Source: Defluviitaleaceae bacterium | GTDB lineage: Bacteria; Bacillota; Clostridia; Lachnospirales; WQUN01 | Length of the DNA stretch: 35,578 nucleotides | Direction: 5' to 3' | NCBI GenBank assembly: GCA_009780585.1 | Contig: WQZS01000026.1 | Span: 1 to 35,578 of the forward strand | Shown: positions 24,937 through 32,438 of the stretch, in pieces | Numbering within the stretch: position 1 is the stretch's first letter | Layout of the letters: each line of letters opens with the position of its first letter | Made by a program: the position numbers and the translations under genes | Notes under the pieces: model-generated | What the model was told of the DNA's origin: nothing | What the model saw: the letters and a program-made list of their open reading frames with translations, nothing else | The model's database searches: none

Positions 24937-26643
24937 ATGCCAAAAATCGTACTGGTCGCCGTCAACGCGAAGTTCATCCACGCAAACGCGGCGATCTATT
25001 CGCTCAAACGGTACTGCGAGGAACGGACGCCGTTTAAAATCACCCCCCTCGAATTTACCGTAAACGACAGCTTCGATTTTATCCTGTCCGAAATATACGA
25101 ATCCGCGCCCGATATCTTGGGTTTTTCGTGCTATATATGGAATATAGGCATGATCAAATCACTCGTAAGCGCGGTCAAGAAAATTAACCCCAAGATAAAG
25201 ATTATCCTCGGCGGGCCGGAGGTCTCGTTCGACGCTTCGCAACTGCTGGCGGAATGTCCGGCGGACATCATCGTGGAGGGCGAAGGCGAAGAAACCCTGC
25301 GGGAAATCCTTTCGCAAACGGATTTAAACGAAGTGAAGGGAATAACATTCAAGGATGGCGGAGGCCATGTCATCACCAACCCTCCGCGTAAAAAACTTAG
25401 TTTATCCGATATCCCGTTCCCCTATGTTAATCACGTAACGCCGAGCGCCGAATACCGAACCCCGTATGTTCCAAACCTCCCCGCCAATAAGATCATCTAC
25501 TACGAATCCTCACGCGGTTGCCCATCTTCCTGCGGGTATTGCCTGTCGCACAACGAAAAACCCGTACGCTTCCTGCCGTTGGAACGCGTCTTCGATGATT
25601 TGGATTTTTTTATCGGTCAACGGGTCACGCAGGTGAAGTTCACCGACCGCACGTTTAATTACGATAAAAAGAGGGCCTTCAAAATATGGGAGTACCTCAT
25701 CGCCAACGATAATGGGTATACCAATTTCCATTTCGAGGTTTCGTCGGATATGCTCGAAGATGACGCGTTCGGGTTATTCCGGCAAGCCCCGGACGGGCTG
25801 TTCCAATTCGAAATCGGCATCCAATCCACCCACCCCGAAACCCTGCGGCTCATCAACCGCCAAACACAAACCGAATCCGCGATCGAGAAAATAAAAAAAT
25901 TAAAATCCTTTGAAAATATCCACATCCACTTGGATCTGATTGCCGGTTTACCCGCGGAAGGGTATATGCGCTTCGCGCAATCCTTCAACGACGTACACGC
26001 CCTCGAACCCGATATGCTGCAATTGGGCTTCCTTAAATTATTAAAGGGCTCGCGGCTGCGTTCGGACGCCGATAAATACGGTATCGTTTACAACGAATCG
26101 CCCCCGTATGAAGTGCTGTACACGAACCACATCTCCTACGACGAACTAGCAACCTTAAAATCCATCGAGCAAATGCTGGACATGCTGTACAATTCCGGCA
26201 ATTTCAAAACGACCCTTCCTTATGTGCAGAGCTTCTTCGATTCACCCTTCCGTTTCTACGAAGCCTTCGCCGCGTATTGGAAGTCCCGCGGACTCCACCG
26301 CTCCTCCCGGAGCCTTGCGGCGGTATATGAAGCGTTTGCCGTGTTCGCCCAACCTTTCGGCGATACGCGCGTCCTCGCCAACCGCTTAAAATACGATTGG
26401 TACATGAGCGGCAATCAAAAAAGCCTCCCCCTGCCGTTGTGCGCGGAATTGGAAGAAGACCCGAAAGTTATCAGCGAACTGTACAAATCAACTGGGGCAA
26501 GTAAACGCTTCCCCATGAAACGGTTCGACGGTTTTCTGTTCGGCACCCTTCATACCGTGTATGTCCTTTTCGAATACATCGGCAAGCCGCGCCCCGGCTC
26601 GCAAAAAAAATACGTACGGACACGGCAATTCATCATGGAATGA
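24937..26643 (+). CDS. B12-binding domain radical SAM protein with DUF4080
   Basis: 568 aa from the ATG at 24937 with GAAGGGG upstream; upstream in-frame ATGs overlap the divergent gene. Residues 1-150 form a cobalamin-binding-type Rossmann domain (MPKIVLVAVNAKFIHANAAI, IILGGPEVSF, IVEGEGEETL). A radical SAM barrel follows with CPSSCGYC (CxxxCxxC) at ~192-199, FTDRTFNYD, FEIGIQSTHPETL and HLDLIAGLPAEG. The C-terminal ~200 residues are DUF4080. This class includes methylases and ring-forming enzymes, but the DUF4080 substrate is unknown. A bidirectional terminator follows. Confidence 0.9.
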   Translation: MPKIVLVAVNAKFIHANAAIYSLKRYCEERTPFKITPLEFTVNDSFDFILSEIYESAPDILGFSCYIWNIGMIKSLVSAVKKINPKIKIILGGPEVSFDASQLLAECPADIIVEGEGEETLREILSQTDLNEVKGITFKDGGGHVITNPPRKKLSLSDIPFPYVNHVTPSAEYRTPYVPNLPANKIIYYESSRGCPSSCGYCLSHNEKPVRFLPLERVFDDLDFFIGQRVTQVKFTDRTFNYDKKRAFKIWEYLIANDNGYTNFHFEVSSDMLEDDAFGLFRQAPDGLFQFEIGIQSTHPETLRLINRQTQTESAIEKIKKLKSFENIHIHLDLIAGLPAEGYMRFAQSFNDVHALEPDMLQLGFLKLLKGSRLRSDADKYGIVYNESPPYEVLYTNHISYDELATLKSIEQMLDMLYNSGNFKTTLPYVQSFFDSPFRFYEAFAAYWKSRGLHRSSRSLAAVYEAFAVFAQPFGDTRVLANRLKYDWYMSGNQKSLPLPLCAELEEDPKVISELYKSTGASKRFPMKRFDGFLFGTLHTVYVLFEYIGKPRPGSQKKYVRTRQFIME

Positions 26644-26652
26644 TATGTAACC

Positions 26653-26682
26653 AAAAAAGCCCCCGTCATGGGAGCTTTTTGT
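26653..26682. terminator. Bidirectional terminator between DUF4080 and the small membrane protein
   Basis: AAAAAGC-CCCC and GGG-AGCTTTTT form a stem with one mismatch around a short GTCAT loop, with an A run on one side and a T run (TTTTTGTT) on the other. It can end the + strand radical SAM transcript and the minus-strand small-protein transcript. Confidence 0.8.
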
Positions 26683-26698
26683 TGCATTTATATAGTTA

Positions 26699-26980
26699 TT
26701 ATATCTTTTCCAAATCCTTTTCGCCGGTTACGCAGCAGCCTTCTTCATCGCCTACGCAACATTCCTCATCGCAGAAATCCTCGTCGTCGTACAGATCGTC
26801 AAGGTCGTAGCAAAGGTTGTCAAACTGCTTCTTAAGCCAAAGGTACTTAACGATGGCGATGGTTGTCAATGCGATAATGACGAGTGCGATTAACAGCCCG
26901 ATTACGATGCCGCGTTTTTCATGGTTGCGGATTTTATCCACCAATTTTAAGTCGTCGAACTTTTCCTTTAAATGGCACAT
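26699..26980 (-). CDS. Small membrane protein with acidic, Cys-rich tail
   Basis: 93 aa. A charged start (MCHLKEKFDDLKLVDKIRNHEKR) is followed by one membrane helix (GIVIGLLIALVIIALTTIAIV) and a very acidic tail with several Tyr and Cys (CYDLDDLYDDEDFCDEECC, then CC). AAGGGAT precedes the ATG. The Asp/Glu and Cys cluster could bind metal. Similar small clostridial proteins are familiar to me but unnamed; no function can be assigned. It is the next gene downstream of the SRP RNA on the same strand. Confidence 0.7.
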   Translation of the reverse strand: MCHLKEKFDDLKLVDKIRNHEKRGIVIGLLIALVIIALTTIAIVKYLWLKKQFDNLCYDLDDLYDDEDFCDEECCVGDEEGCCVTGEKDLEKI

Positions 26981-27008
26981 TCGTATCCATCCCTTCCGAA
27001 ATCAATAT

Positions 27009-27028
27009 ACGATCTCCGTAGAAATCGT
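27009..27028 (-). terminator. Weak hairpin after the SRP RNA
   Basis: Minus-strand arms ACGATTTC and GAGATCGT pair (one G-U) around a TACG loop just after the RNA's 3' end. The following ATATTGATTT is only moderately T-rich, so it may be a processing boundary or a leaky terminator. Confidence 0.4.
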
Positions 27029-27031
27029 TAA

Positions 27032-27300
27032 GCCTGTGCGCCTGCCGTCGACATTTCCTTCCGGACGTAACCGTTGCAGTTGGCTCGAGCCAAGCACCCC
27101 CACGGCACATAAGCGGTCTTGCTTAACGCTGCTGCCTTCCGGCCCTGACGTGGTTCACAAGTGCCTATTGCGCGGGACCTGGCCGTCAACGCTACTTACC
27201 CCGGGCAGACTCCACAAGGAAGGAGCCTAAGGCTAGGCATCACCCTTGCTACAGCGGGTTGCAAGCGACAGGGATCCGCTACCTCCCCGGTTGCACAGGC
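27032..27300 (-). ncRNA. ffs: Signal recognition particle RNA, large Bacillus type
   Basis: About 269 nt. The ends pair: 5' GCCTGTGC (plus 27300-27293) with 3' GCACAGGC (plus 27039-27032). The 5' part GGGGAGGTAGCGG followed by CTTGCAACCCGCT matches the Alu-domain half of Bacillus scRNA. The central GTTGACG, GGTCCCGCGCAAT, GAACCACGTCAGG and then GCCGGAAGGCAGCAGC is the universal Ffh-binding helix 8 with its GGAA tetraloop. TTAAGCAAGACC and ATGTGCCG follow as in Bacillus. With Ffh and FtsY it targets nascent membrane proteins. The exact ends are estimated from the pairing. Confidence 0.95.
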
Positions 27301-27308
27301 TGAAGGCT

Positions 27309-27337
27309 AGTATATCCCAAAAAAATATACCCTGTAA
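27309..27337 (-). promoter_or_regulatory. Promoter for the SRP RNA
   Basis: On the minus strand TTACAG (plus 27332-27337) and TATACT (plus 27309-27314) stand 17 bases apart, ending 8 bases before the paired 5' end of the RNA, which agrees with the estimated transcription start. Confidence 0.65.
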
Positions 27338-27348
27338 ACCCCGTAAAC

Positions 27349-27375
27349 AACTTTGTCTCAAATTGAGACGAAGTT
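27349..27375. repeat. Near-perfect palindrome at the BI-1 gene end (AACTT-GT type)
   Basis: Arms AACTTTGTCTCAA (27349-27361) and TTGAGACGAAGTT (27363-27375) pair over 13 bases with a single T/G wobble around one central base. One arm touches the stop codon of the BI-1 gene. A short GTTTAC follows on the minus strand, so it may act as a terminator, but there is no real T tract. Confidence 0.75.
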
Positions 27376-28208
27376 TAGCGGCGGAGCCTCGCCAATAAAC
27401 GCAGGATATACCAAAACATGTTGATAAATGATAGGTACAGGCTCAAGGCGCCCGAAATAGCCAAATTGCTCGCCAAACCTTCTTGATCCACGCGTGCGCC
27501 GTAGGCTTCCGCGGCGTTCGGGCTTAGTGCGATTTGCGCGTAATGGTTCTTGATCATGTTCGTTTTGTACGCCGTCAAACCCATGAATAAAAGCAAGCCA
27601 AATACGATGATCAAAAAGTCGAAGCCCCAGCTTCTGATAAATAACGCGTTGGCGAAGGACGCGATGATCAAACCGATCAAAGCCATGAAGAAAAGGTTGC
27701 CAAAGCGGGTCAAGTCGGATTTGGTCACAAGCCCGTACACAGCCATGATACCGAAGCTGACCGCCGTTATACCAAAGGCCATTCCTATGGTATACAAGCC
27801 GTCCACATACATATAGGCGAAGAGTACAGCAACAAAACCGAACGTCAACCCATTAAGCGCGGCGTACAGCATAAACAACGCCTTGCATGTGCCGGGGTTC
27901 ATCGTGGTGACGCGCCCCGATATGGCCCATACCAGCCCGAACGTGGCGATTACGGCAACCAAAAACGGCCACGGCGAACCCATGATAAAGTCTTGGAACA
28001 TAATATTGACGTTCATGAAGTAGATGATCGCCACCGTGCTGAGCGCGGTCACCAAAAGCCCGACGAACATCCAACCGAACACCTTGGCGATGTAACCGTT
28101 GATCGCTTCTTCTTCCACCATGCCGATATCGACGGCTTGCTGCGTGCTTTCGTAATACCCTTGCTGCGCTTGTTGCTGTGACGCGGCGTTACGTTCCTTT
28201 TCCCACAT
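27375..28208 (-). CDS. Bax inhibitor-1/YccA family membrane protein
   Basis: 277 aa from the ATG at 28208, which is 9 bases from GGGAGG; an ATG at 28214 is only 3 bases from it. A Gln/Ala-rich N-terminus is followed by seven hydrophobic segments. BI-1 blocks include FGWMFVGLLVTALS, LYAALNGLTFG, SDLTRFGNLFFMALIG and the C-terminal SLYLSFINMFWYILRLL. Bacterial members are proton-sensitive calcium-leak channels or FtsH interactors (YccA), which is notable given ftsH in this window, though 8 kb away. It has its own promoter and a palindrome at its end. Confidence 0.92.
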   Translation of the reverse strand: MWEKERNAASQQQAQQGYYESTQQAVDIGMVEEEAINGYIAKVFGWMFVGLLVTALSTVAIIYFMNVNIMFQDFIMGSPWPFLVAVIATFGLVWAISGRVTTMNPGTCKALFMLYAALNGLTFGFVAVLFAYMYVDGLYTIGMAFGITAVSFGIMAVYGLVTKSDLTRFGNLFFMALIGLIIASFANALFIRSWGFDFLIIVFGLLLFMGLTAYKTNMIKNHYAQIALSPNAAEAYGARVDQEGLASNLAISGALSLYLSFINMFWYILRLLARLRR

Positions 28209-28254
28209 AAACATTATCCTCCCTTTGTAACTAGTCTATCAAAACATACGCAAG

Positions 28255-28283
28255 ACTATACCACGACGCTTTAATTATTACAA
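28255..28283 (-). promoter_or_regulatory. Promoter for the BI-1 family gene
   Basis: On the minus strand TTGTAA (plus 28278-28283) and TATAGT (plus 28255-28260) are 17 bases apart, about 47 bases before the start codon. It nearly abuts the divergent promoter at 28289. Confidence 0.6.
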
Positions 28284-28288
28284 ATTCG

Positions 28289-28316
28289 TTGCAAATTAAA
28301 TCGTAAACTATATAAT
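28289..28316 (+). promoter_or_regulatory. Promoter for the oxidoreductase and probably the que operon
   Basis: TTGCAA at 28289-28294 and a perfect TATAAT at 28311-28316 are separated by 16 bases, 41 bases before the ATG at 28357. The leader is too short to hold a riboswitch. No promoter is visible in the 26-base gap before queF. Confidence 0.7.
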
Positions 28317-28356
28317 GTCCTTTGTTAATCATATTTTATCGAAAGCGGGGCATCTT

Positions 28357-29412
28357 ATGGCAATCAAGATGGCGATCATCGGCCCGGGCGGTATGGCCGG
28401 ATGGCATTACAGCAACGTGAAAGCCCATGTCAAAGGCTTGGAAATAATCGGCGGTTACGATATCCGCGAGGAAGCGAAAAAGCGTATGACCGGCGAATGG
28501 GGCATCAAAAGCTACGATTCCCCCGAAGAACTGTACGCGGACAAGTCCGTGGAGCTCGTACTCATCGCCACACCCAACGACATACACAAGGATTATTCCA
28601 TCGCGTGCCTTAACGCGGGCAAGCATGTATTATGCGAAAAACCCGTCACCTTAAACGCGGCGGAATTGGAAGAAGTCATGGCTGTTGCGAAAAAATCCGG
28701 CAAGATATTCACCGTCAACCAAAACCGCCGTTGGGATAAGGATTACCTTTCCATCCGTAAAATCGTCAACGATAATATGATCGGCAAGGTCTATAACATC
28801 GAAAGCCGCGTGCAAGGTTCGCGCAGACTTTGGGGTTGGCGGGCGTTCAAACCCAACGGCGGCGGTTTATTATTGGACTGGGGCGTACATCTGCTTGATC
28901 AAATCCTGGATTTAATCCCCGAAAAGGTTGTTTCCGTACAAGCGCATCTGCATAATCTGCACCTTGAAGAAGTTGACGACAGCTTCACCGTGTTATTGCG
29001 TTTCGCCAACGGATGCAGCGCAAACGTAAGCGTCACGACCAATTGCTATATCAACCAACCCCGCTGGCACGTATCCGGTATGGACGGTACCGCGGTCATC
29101 CTCGATTGGGAACAGAACGGCCACATCATCAAGCTCGCCGACCCAACCATCACCGACTGGGTGGACGCCGTCATCTATACCCACGCGGGCCCCACGCACA
29201 CCATGCTCCCCCGCCCGAAGGAAACGACGAAGAAAGTAAAGCTGCCGAAGATCAAGGGCAGTTGGGTGGAAATCTATAAAAATATCGTAGCCGTAATAAA
29301 AGGAAAGGCAGAACTAATCGTCAAGCCCGAGCAAGCCCTGCGCGTGATGAAGGTCATCGACGCGGCGTTCGAATCGGACCGTACCGGGCAAGCGGTAACG
29401 ACGGGAATATAA
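28357..29412 (+). CDS. Gfo/Idh/MocA family oxidoreductase
   Basis: 351 aa from the ATG at 28357; the upstream frame overlaps the promoter. The N-terminal Rossmann domain has MAIIGPGGMAGWHY and the family motif CEKPVTLNA, in which the Lys is catalytic. NQNRRWDKDY and GGGLLLDWGVHLLDQ (active-site Asp and His) follow, then the alpha/beta sheet domain. These enzymes oxidise or reduce sugars, inositols or related alcohols with NAD(P). The gene lies 26 bases before queF and shares its promoter, but no known step of queuosine synthesis needs it, so the link may be only transcriptional. Substrate unknown. Confidence 0.9.
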   Translation: MAIKMAIIGPGGMAGWHYSNVKAHVKGLEIIGGYDIREEAKKRMTGEWGIKSYDSPEELYADKSVELVLIATPNDIHKDYSIACLNAGKHVLCEKPVTLNAAELEEVMAVAKKSGKIFTVNQNRRWDKDYLSIRKIVNDNMIGKVYNIESRVQGSRRLWGWRAFKPNGGGLLLDWGVHLLDQILDLIPEKVVSVQAHLHNLHLEEVDDSFTVLLRFANGCSANVSVTTNCYINQPRWHVSGMDGTAVILDWEQNGHIIKLADPTITDWVDAVIYTHAGPTHTMLPRPKETTKKVKLPKIKGSWVEIYKNIVAVIKGKAELIVKPEQALRVMKVIDAAFESDRTGQAVTTGI

Positions 29413-29438
29413 AACATATATAAAGGAAGTCATTCAAT

Positions 29439-29912
29439 ATGCCGAGAAACAGCAACGAACCGGGTATGAACCTCCTGGGTCAAGGTCACACGGACTACCC
29501 CACGACCTACGCCCCGCAGATACTGGAAGCCTTCGATAACAAGCACCCCGGCAACGATTATATGGTAACGCTTCATTGCCCGGAGTTTACTTCACTTTGC
29601 CCGAAAACGGGCCAGCCTGACTTCGCTACGATAATCATCAATTACATCCCCGGACCGCGGCTGGTGGAAAGTAAATCATTAAAACTGTACCTTTTCAGTT
29701 TCCGCAACCACGGCGACTTCCACGAAGATTGCGTGAATATCATTATGAAGGACTTGATAAAATTAATGGAACCGAAGTACATCGAAGTGAAGGGTAACTT
29801 TACCCCGCGCGGCGGTATTTCGATTATCCCCTTCGCCAACTACGGCGACGATACCTACGCCGAATATGCTAAGGATCGTTTATTCGGCGGTTTAACGACC
29901 GGGGGTAAGTAG
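29439..29912 (+). CDS. queF: NADPH-dependent preQ0 reductase QueF (short form)
   Basis: 157 aa with AAAGGAAG upstream. The T-fold enzyme shows [15 protein letters not shown], with catalytic Cys54 and the proton-relay Asp61, and the QueF signature [16 protein letters not shown]. It reduces the nitrile of 7-cyano-7-deazaguanine (preQ0) to the amine preQ1. The length marks it as the single-domain, Bacillus-like form. First of five queuosine-precursor genes. Confidence 0.97.
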   Translation: MPRNSNEPGMNLLGQGHTDYPTTYAPQILEAFDNKHPGNDYMVTLHCPEFTSLCPKTGQPDFATIIINYIPGPRLVESKSLKLYLFSFRNHGDFHEDCVNIIMKDLIKLMEPKYIEVKGNFTPRGGISIIPFANYGDDTYAEYAKDRLFGGLTTGGK

Positions 29913-29913
29913 G

Positions 29914-30636
29914 GTGGGGAACACGCACCGCGTAAAGCAAACGGATTCCGCGATGGTTTTGTTGAGCGGCGGGCAGGATTCAACCACCTGCCTGTACTGG
30001 GCGATACGCCGTTACGGTTATGAAAACGTATCCGCCATCGGCTTCGATTACGGCCAACGCCACATAGGGGAATTACAATGTGCCCAAACTATATGCGATG
30101 GTTTGGGCGTTCATTTTGATGTATTAGCGTTACCGGTGGTCAACACGATAACGGAAAACGCATTGACGCGGGCGGAAATTCCCGTGGATATCGTTTCGGC
30201 CATTTCAACAAAACCGAAGGATGATGGGAACAATCCCCCCTCCGTTCCCCCCAACACGCTGGTTGAGGGGCGAAATCTGCTCTTCCTCACCTATGCGGCG
30301 ATTTATGCGAAATCGAGGGGAATTAAAATCCTTGTAACGGGCGTCAGCCAAACGGATTTTTCGGGTTACCCCGATTGCCGAGATATATTTATCAAGTCAA
30401 CCAATGTTACGTTAAACTTGGGTTTCGATTACCCATTCGTCATCGAAACGCCCCTCATGTGGCTGGATAAAGCGCAGGTATGGGACTTGGCGCGGGAATT
30501 GGGCGTGTTGGATGTGATAAAGGAAAAAACCCTAACATGTTATAACGGCATCCCGGGGGAAGGCTGCGGCAAATGCCCCGCCTGTGAACTGCGCCGCCGC
30601 GGGTATGAAGGCTTCATGAGGAGCCAAAACAAATGA
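29914..30636 (+). CDS. queC: 7-cyano-7-deazaguanine synthase QueC
   Basis: 240 aa from a GTG at 29914, one base after the queF stop; an internal ATG at 29953 would start just before the ATP loop but lacks a ribosome site. The PP-loop LLSGGQDSTTCL binds ATP, and the C-terminal CYNGIPGEGCGKCPACELRR gives four zinc-binding cysteines. It converts 7-carboxy-7-deazaguanine to preQ0 with ammonia and ATP. Length and motifs are normal. Confidence 0.97.
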   Translation: MGNTHRVKQTDSAMVLLSGGQDSTTCLYWAIRRYGYENVSAIGFDYGQRHIGELQCAQTICDGLGVHFDVLALPVVNTITENALTRAEIPVDIVSAISTKPKDDGNNPPSVPPNTLVEGRNLLFLTYAAIYAKSRGIKILVTGVSQTDFSGYPDCRDIFIKSTNVTLNLGFDYPFVIETPLMWLDKAQVWDLARELGVLDVIKEKTLTCYNGIPGEGCGKCPACELRRRGYEGFMRSQNK

Positions 30637-30656
30637 TTAAAACGGGAGCGTGAAAT

Positions 30657-31031
30657 ATGTATGAAATAAAAAAGACCTTCGAAATCAACGCAGCGCATTT
30701 TTTAACGCTGGATTATCCGTCCAAGTGTGCCGAGCTCCACGGCCACAATTGGCGCGTTACCGTATACCTGCGTTCTGCGGAACTCAACGCAAACGGCATG
30801 GTCATGGACTTTACGGAGATCAAGCAAAGGATCACCGCCAAACTGGACCATAAGGTACTTAACGATGTAGTGGATTTCAACCCCACGGCGGAAAACCTCG
30901 CGCGTTATATCTGCGGCGAGCTTGCGCCGTTTTGTTATCGCACCGATGTACGGGAAAGCGAAGGGAATACGGCAACGTATTGGAAACCCGATGAAGACAT
31001 TCCAAGATGTACCTGCGGGTATAATTTATGA
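30657..31031 (+). CDS. queD: 6-carboxy-5,6,7,8-tetrahydropterin synthase QueD
   Basis: 124 aa with GGGAGCG upstream. Zinc and catalytic residues are visible: the first His in NAAHFLTLDYP, then CAELHGHNW with catalytic Cys and HGH, and later LDHKVLND. The C-terminal REXXXNTATYW-like stretch (RESEGNTATYW) closes the active site. It turns dihydroneopterin triphosphate into 6-carboxytetrahydropterin. It overlaps queE by 4 bases. Confidence 0.96.
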   Translation: MYEIKKTFEINAAHFLTLDYPSKCAELHGHNWRVTVYLRSAELNANGMVMDFTEIKQRITAKLDHKVLNDVVDFNPTAENLARYICGELAPFCYRTDVRESEGNTATYWKPDEDIPRCTCGYNL

Positions 31032-31771
31032 CGCAAGGGGAACCGCATACCTACCGCGTCGCCGAAATCTTCGACAGCATCGAAGGGGAGGGGAAGCGTG
31101 CCGGAGCGACGGCGACCTTCATACGCCTCGCGGGGTGCAACCTGCGGTGCGTTTATTGCGACACCGCCTACGCGTTGGATGAAAACGCGGGCAAGCCCAT
31201 GACCCTCGACGAAATCCTCGCCCGCGTCAACCCCGCGTACAAGCGCGTGACGCTTACCGGGGGCGAACCCCTGATTGCCGACGGCGTTGATGTTTTAGTA
31301 AAATCTTTGCTGGCAAAAGGTTGCGAAGTCAACATCGAAACCAACGGCAGCATAAATGTCAGCGATTTCCGCAAAAAAATGCAGAACCATAACGGGTTGT
31401 TCTTCACCGTCGATTACAAGCTGCCCTCCGGCGGAACATGCGAAAAAATGCTGGATGAAAATTACTTCTCCCTGCGCGGCGGCGACGTGTTAAAATTCGT
31501 GGTAGGCAGCGTGGAAGATATACCCGCGATGCTCCGCATGGTGGAGCGTATGCAGGGCCATATCATTAACGAAATCCTCGCGAAAAATAAAACGGCACTT
31601 GAAATGCCGCAAATTTTTATCGGTGCGGTCGCCCGGACAAGCGGTTATAACAGCGCGTTCGACCTGCCCGCGTTAGCCGACGTTATCATTAAAAACCCCA
31701 TCCTCAAGGACGCCCGCTTGCAATTGCAATTCCACAAAATCATATGGGGACCGGACAAGCAGGGCGTATAA
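31028..31771 (+). CDS. queE: 7-carboxy-7-deazaguanine synthase QueE (radical SAM)
   Basis: 247 aa. FDSIEGEGKRAG is the typical opening and GCNLRCVYCDTAYA holds the cluster motif CxxxCxxC. TLTGGEPL is the SAM-binding GGE motif, and NIETNGS follows. It rearranges 6-carboxytetrahydropterin into the 7-deazaguanine ring. The start overlaps the queD stop (ATGA), so the two are translationally coupled. The region between about residues 120 and 190 is longer than in the smallest QueE forms. Confidence 0.96.
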   Translation: MTQGEPHTYRVAEIFDSIEGEGKRAGATATFIRLAGCNLRCVYCDTAYALDENAGKPMTLDEILARVNPAYKRVTLTGGEPLIADGVDVLVKSLLAKGCEVNIETNGSINVSDFRKKMQNHNGLFFTVDYKLPSGGTCEKMLDENYFSLRGGDVLKFVVGSVEDIPAMLRMVERMQGHIINEILAKNKTALEMPQIFIGAVARTSGYNSAFDLPALADVIIKNPILKDARLQLQFHKIIWGPDKQGV

Positions 31772-31797
31772 ACGGAAACACCCATAAGGAGCATATG

Positions 31798-32394
31798 ATG
31801 CCAAACGAATCCCATGCGAATCAACCCAACCCCATCGACCCGGCCGCCGTCGAAGCCGCCGTCGCGCAGTTAATTCGTGCGCTGGGCGACGACCCTTCGC
31901 GCGAAGGCTTAACCGAAACCCCCACCCGCGCCGCGAAGATGCTCACCGAAATGTTTTCCGGTATACATTATTCCAATGACGAAATCGCCGCCCTGCACGG
32001 TACGACCTTCCCCGACCCCGGCACAGACAAGGTGCTGATCAAGGACATCGGTTGCTTCAGCTTTTGCGAACATCACTTCGCGCTTATGTATAATATGAAA
32101 GCCCACGTCGCGTACATCCCGCGCGGCCGCGTCATCGGCCTCAGCAAGGTTGCCCGCATCGTGGACTTGGTGTGCAAACGCTTTCAATTACAAGAGCGTA
32201 TCGGTTCGGATATCGCGTACATTCTGGAAAAAATATTGGGAACGCCGGACGTTATGGTCGTCATCGAAGGCGAACACAGTTGCATGACCGCCCGCGGTAT
32301 CCGCGCCCAAGGCGCGAAAACACGGACTAACACCGTGCGGGGTAAATTCGCGGAGGATGCCGATTTGAGGCAAGATATAATCAACCAACTGTAA
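31798..32394 (+). CDS. folE: GTP cyclohydrolase I FolE
   Basis: 198 aa from the ATG at 31798, 6 bases from AAGGAG; the preceding ATG at 31795 is only 3 bases away. FolE motifs are complete: DPSREGLTETPTRAAKM, the zinc Cys and His in FCEHHFALM, GLSKVARIVD and EGEHSCMTARGIRAQG. It opens GTP to dihydroneopterin triphosphate, the shared precursor of folate and queuosine. Its place as last gene of the que cluster suggests it feeds QueD. The stop codon is the first three bases of a perfect 29-base palindrome. Confidence 0.97.
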   Translation: MPNESHANQPNPIDPAAVEAAVAQLIRALGDDPSREGLTETPTRAAKMLTEMFSGIHYSNDEIAALHGTTFPDPGTDKVLIKDIGCFSFCEHHFALMYNMKAHVAYIPRGRVIGLSKVARIVDLVCKRFQLQERIGSDIAYILEKILGTPDVMVVIEGEHSCMTARGIRAQGAKTRTNTVRGKFAEDADLRQDIINQL

Positions 32395-32420
32395 CTTGTA
32401 CCCTACTAGGGTACAAGTTA
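32392..32420. repeat. Perfect 29-base palindrome on the folE stop codon (AACTTGT type)
   Basis: Arms TAACTTGTACCCTA (32392-32405) and TAGGGTACAAGTTA (32407-32420) are exact inverted repeats of 14 bases around a single central C. The left arm starts with the folE TAA. It fills most of the 44-base gap to the convergent GNAT gene. AAAAAT follows on the plus strand; neither strand has a T tract after the stem. It may end both transcripts by an unusual mechanism. Confidence 0.88.
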
Positions 32421-32438
32421 AAAATTACCATTTCTCGG

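Noticed and set aside
27000..27370. Small open frames across the SRP RNA region
   Set aside because: The sequence is fully explained by the conserved SRP RNA on the minus strand.
28317..28356. Possible preQ1 riboswitch before the oxidoreductase/que operon
   Set aside because: The leader is about 34 bases, A/T-rich, with no stable stem followed by an A-rich pseudoknot tail overlapping the ribosome site.
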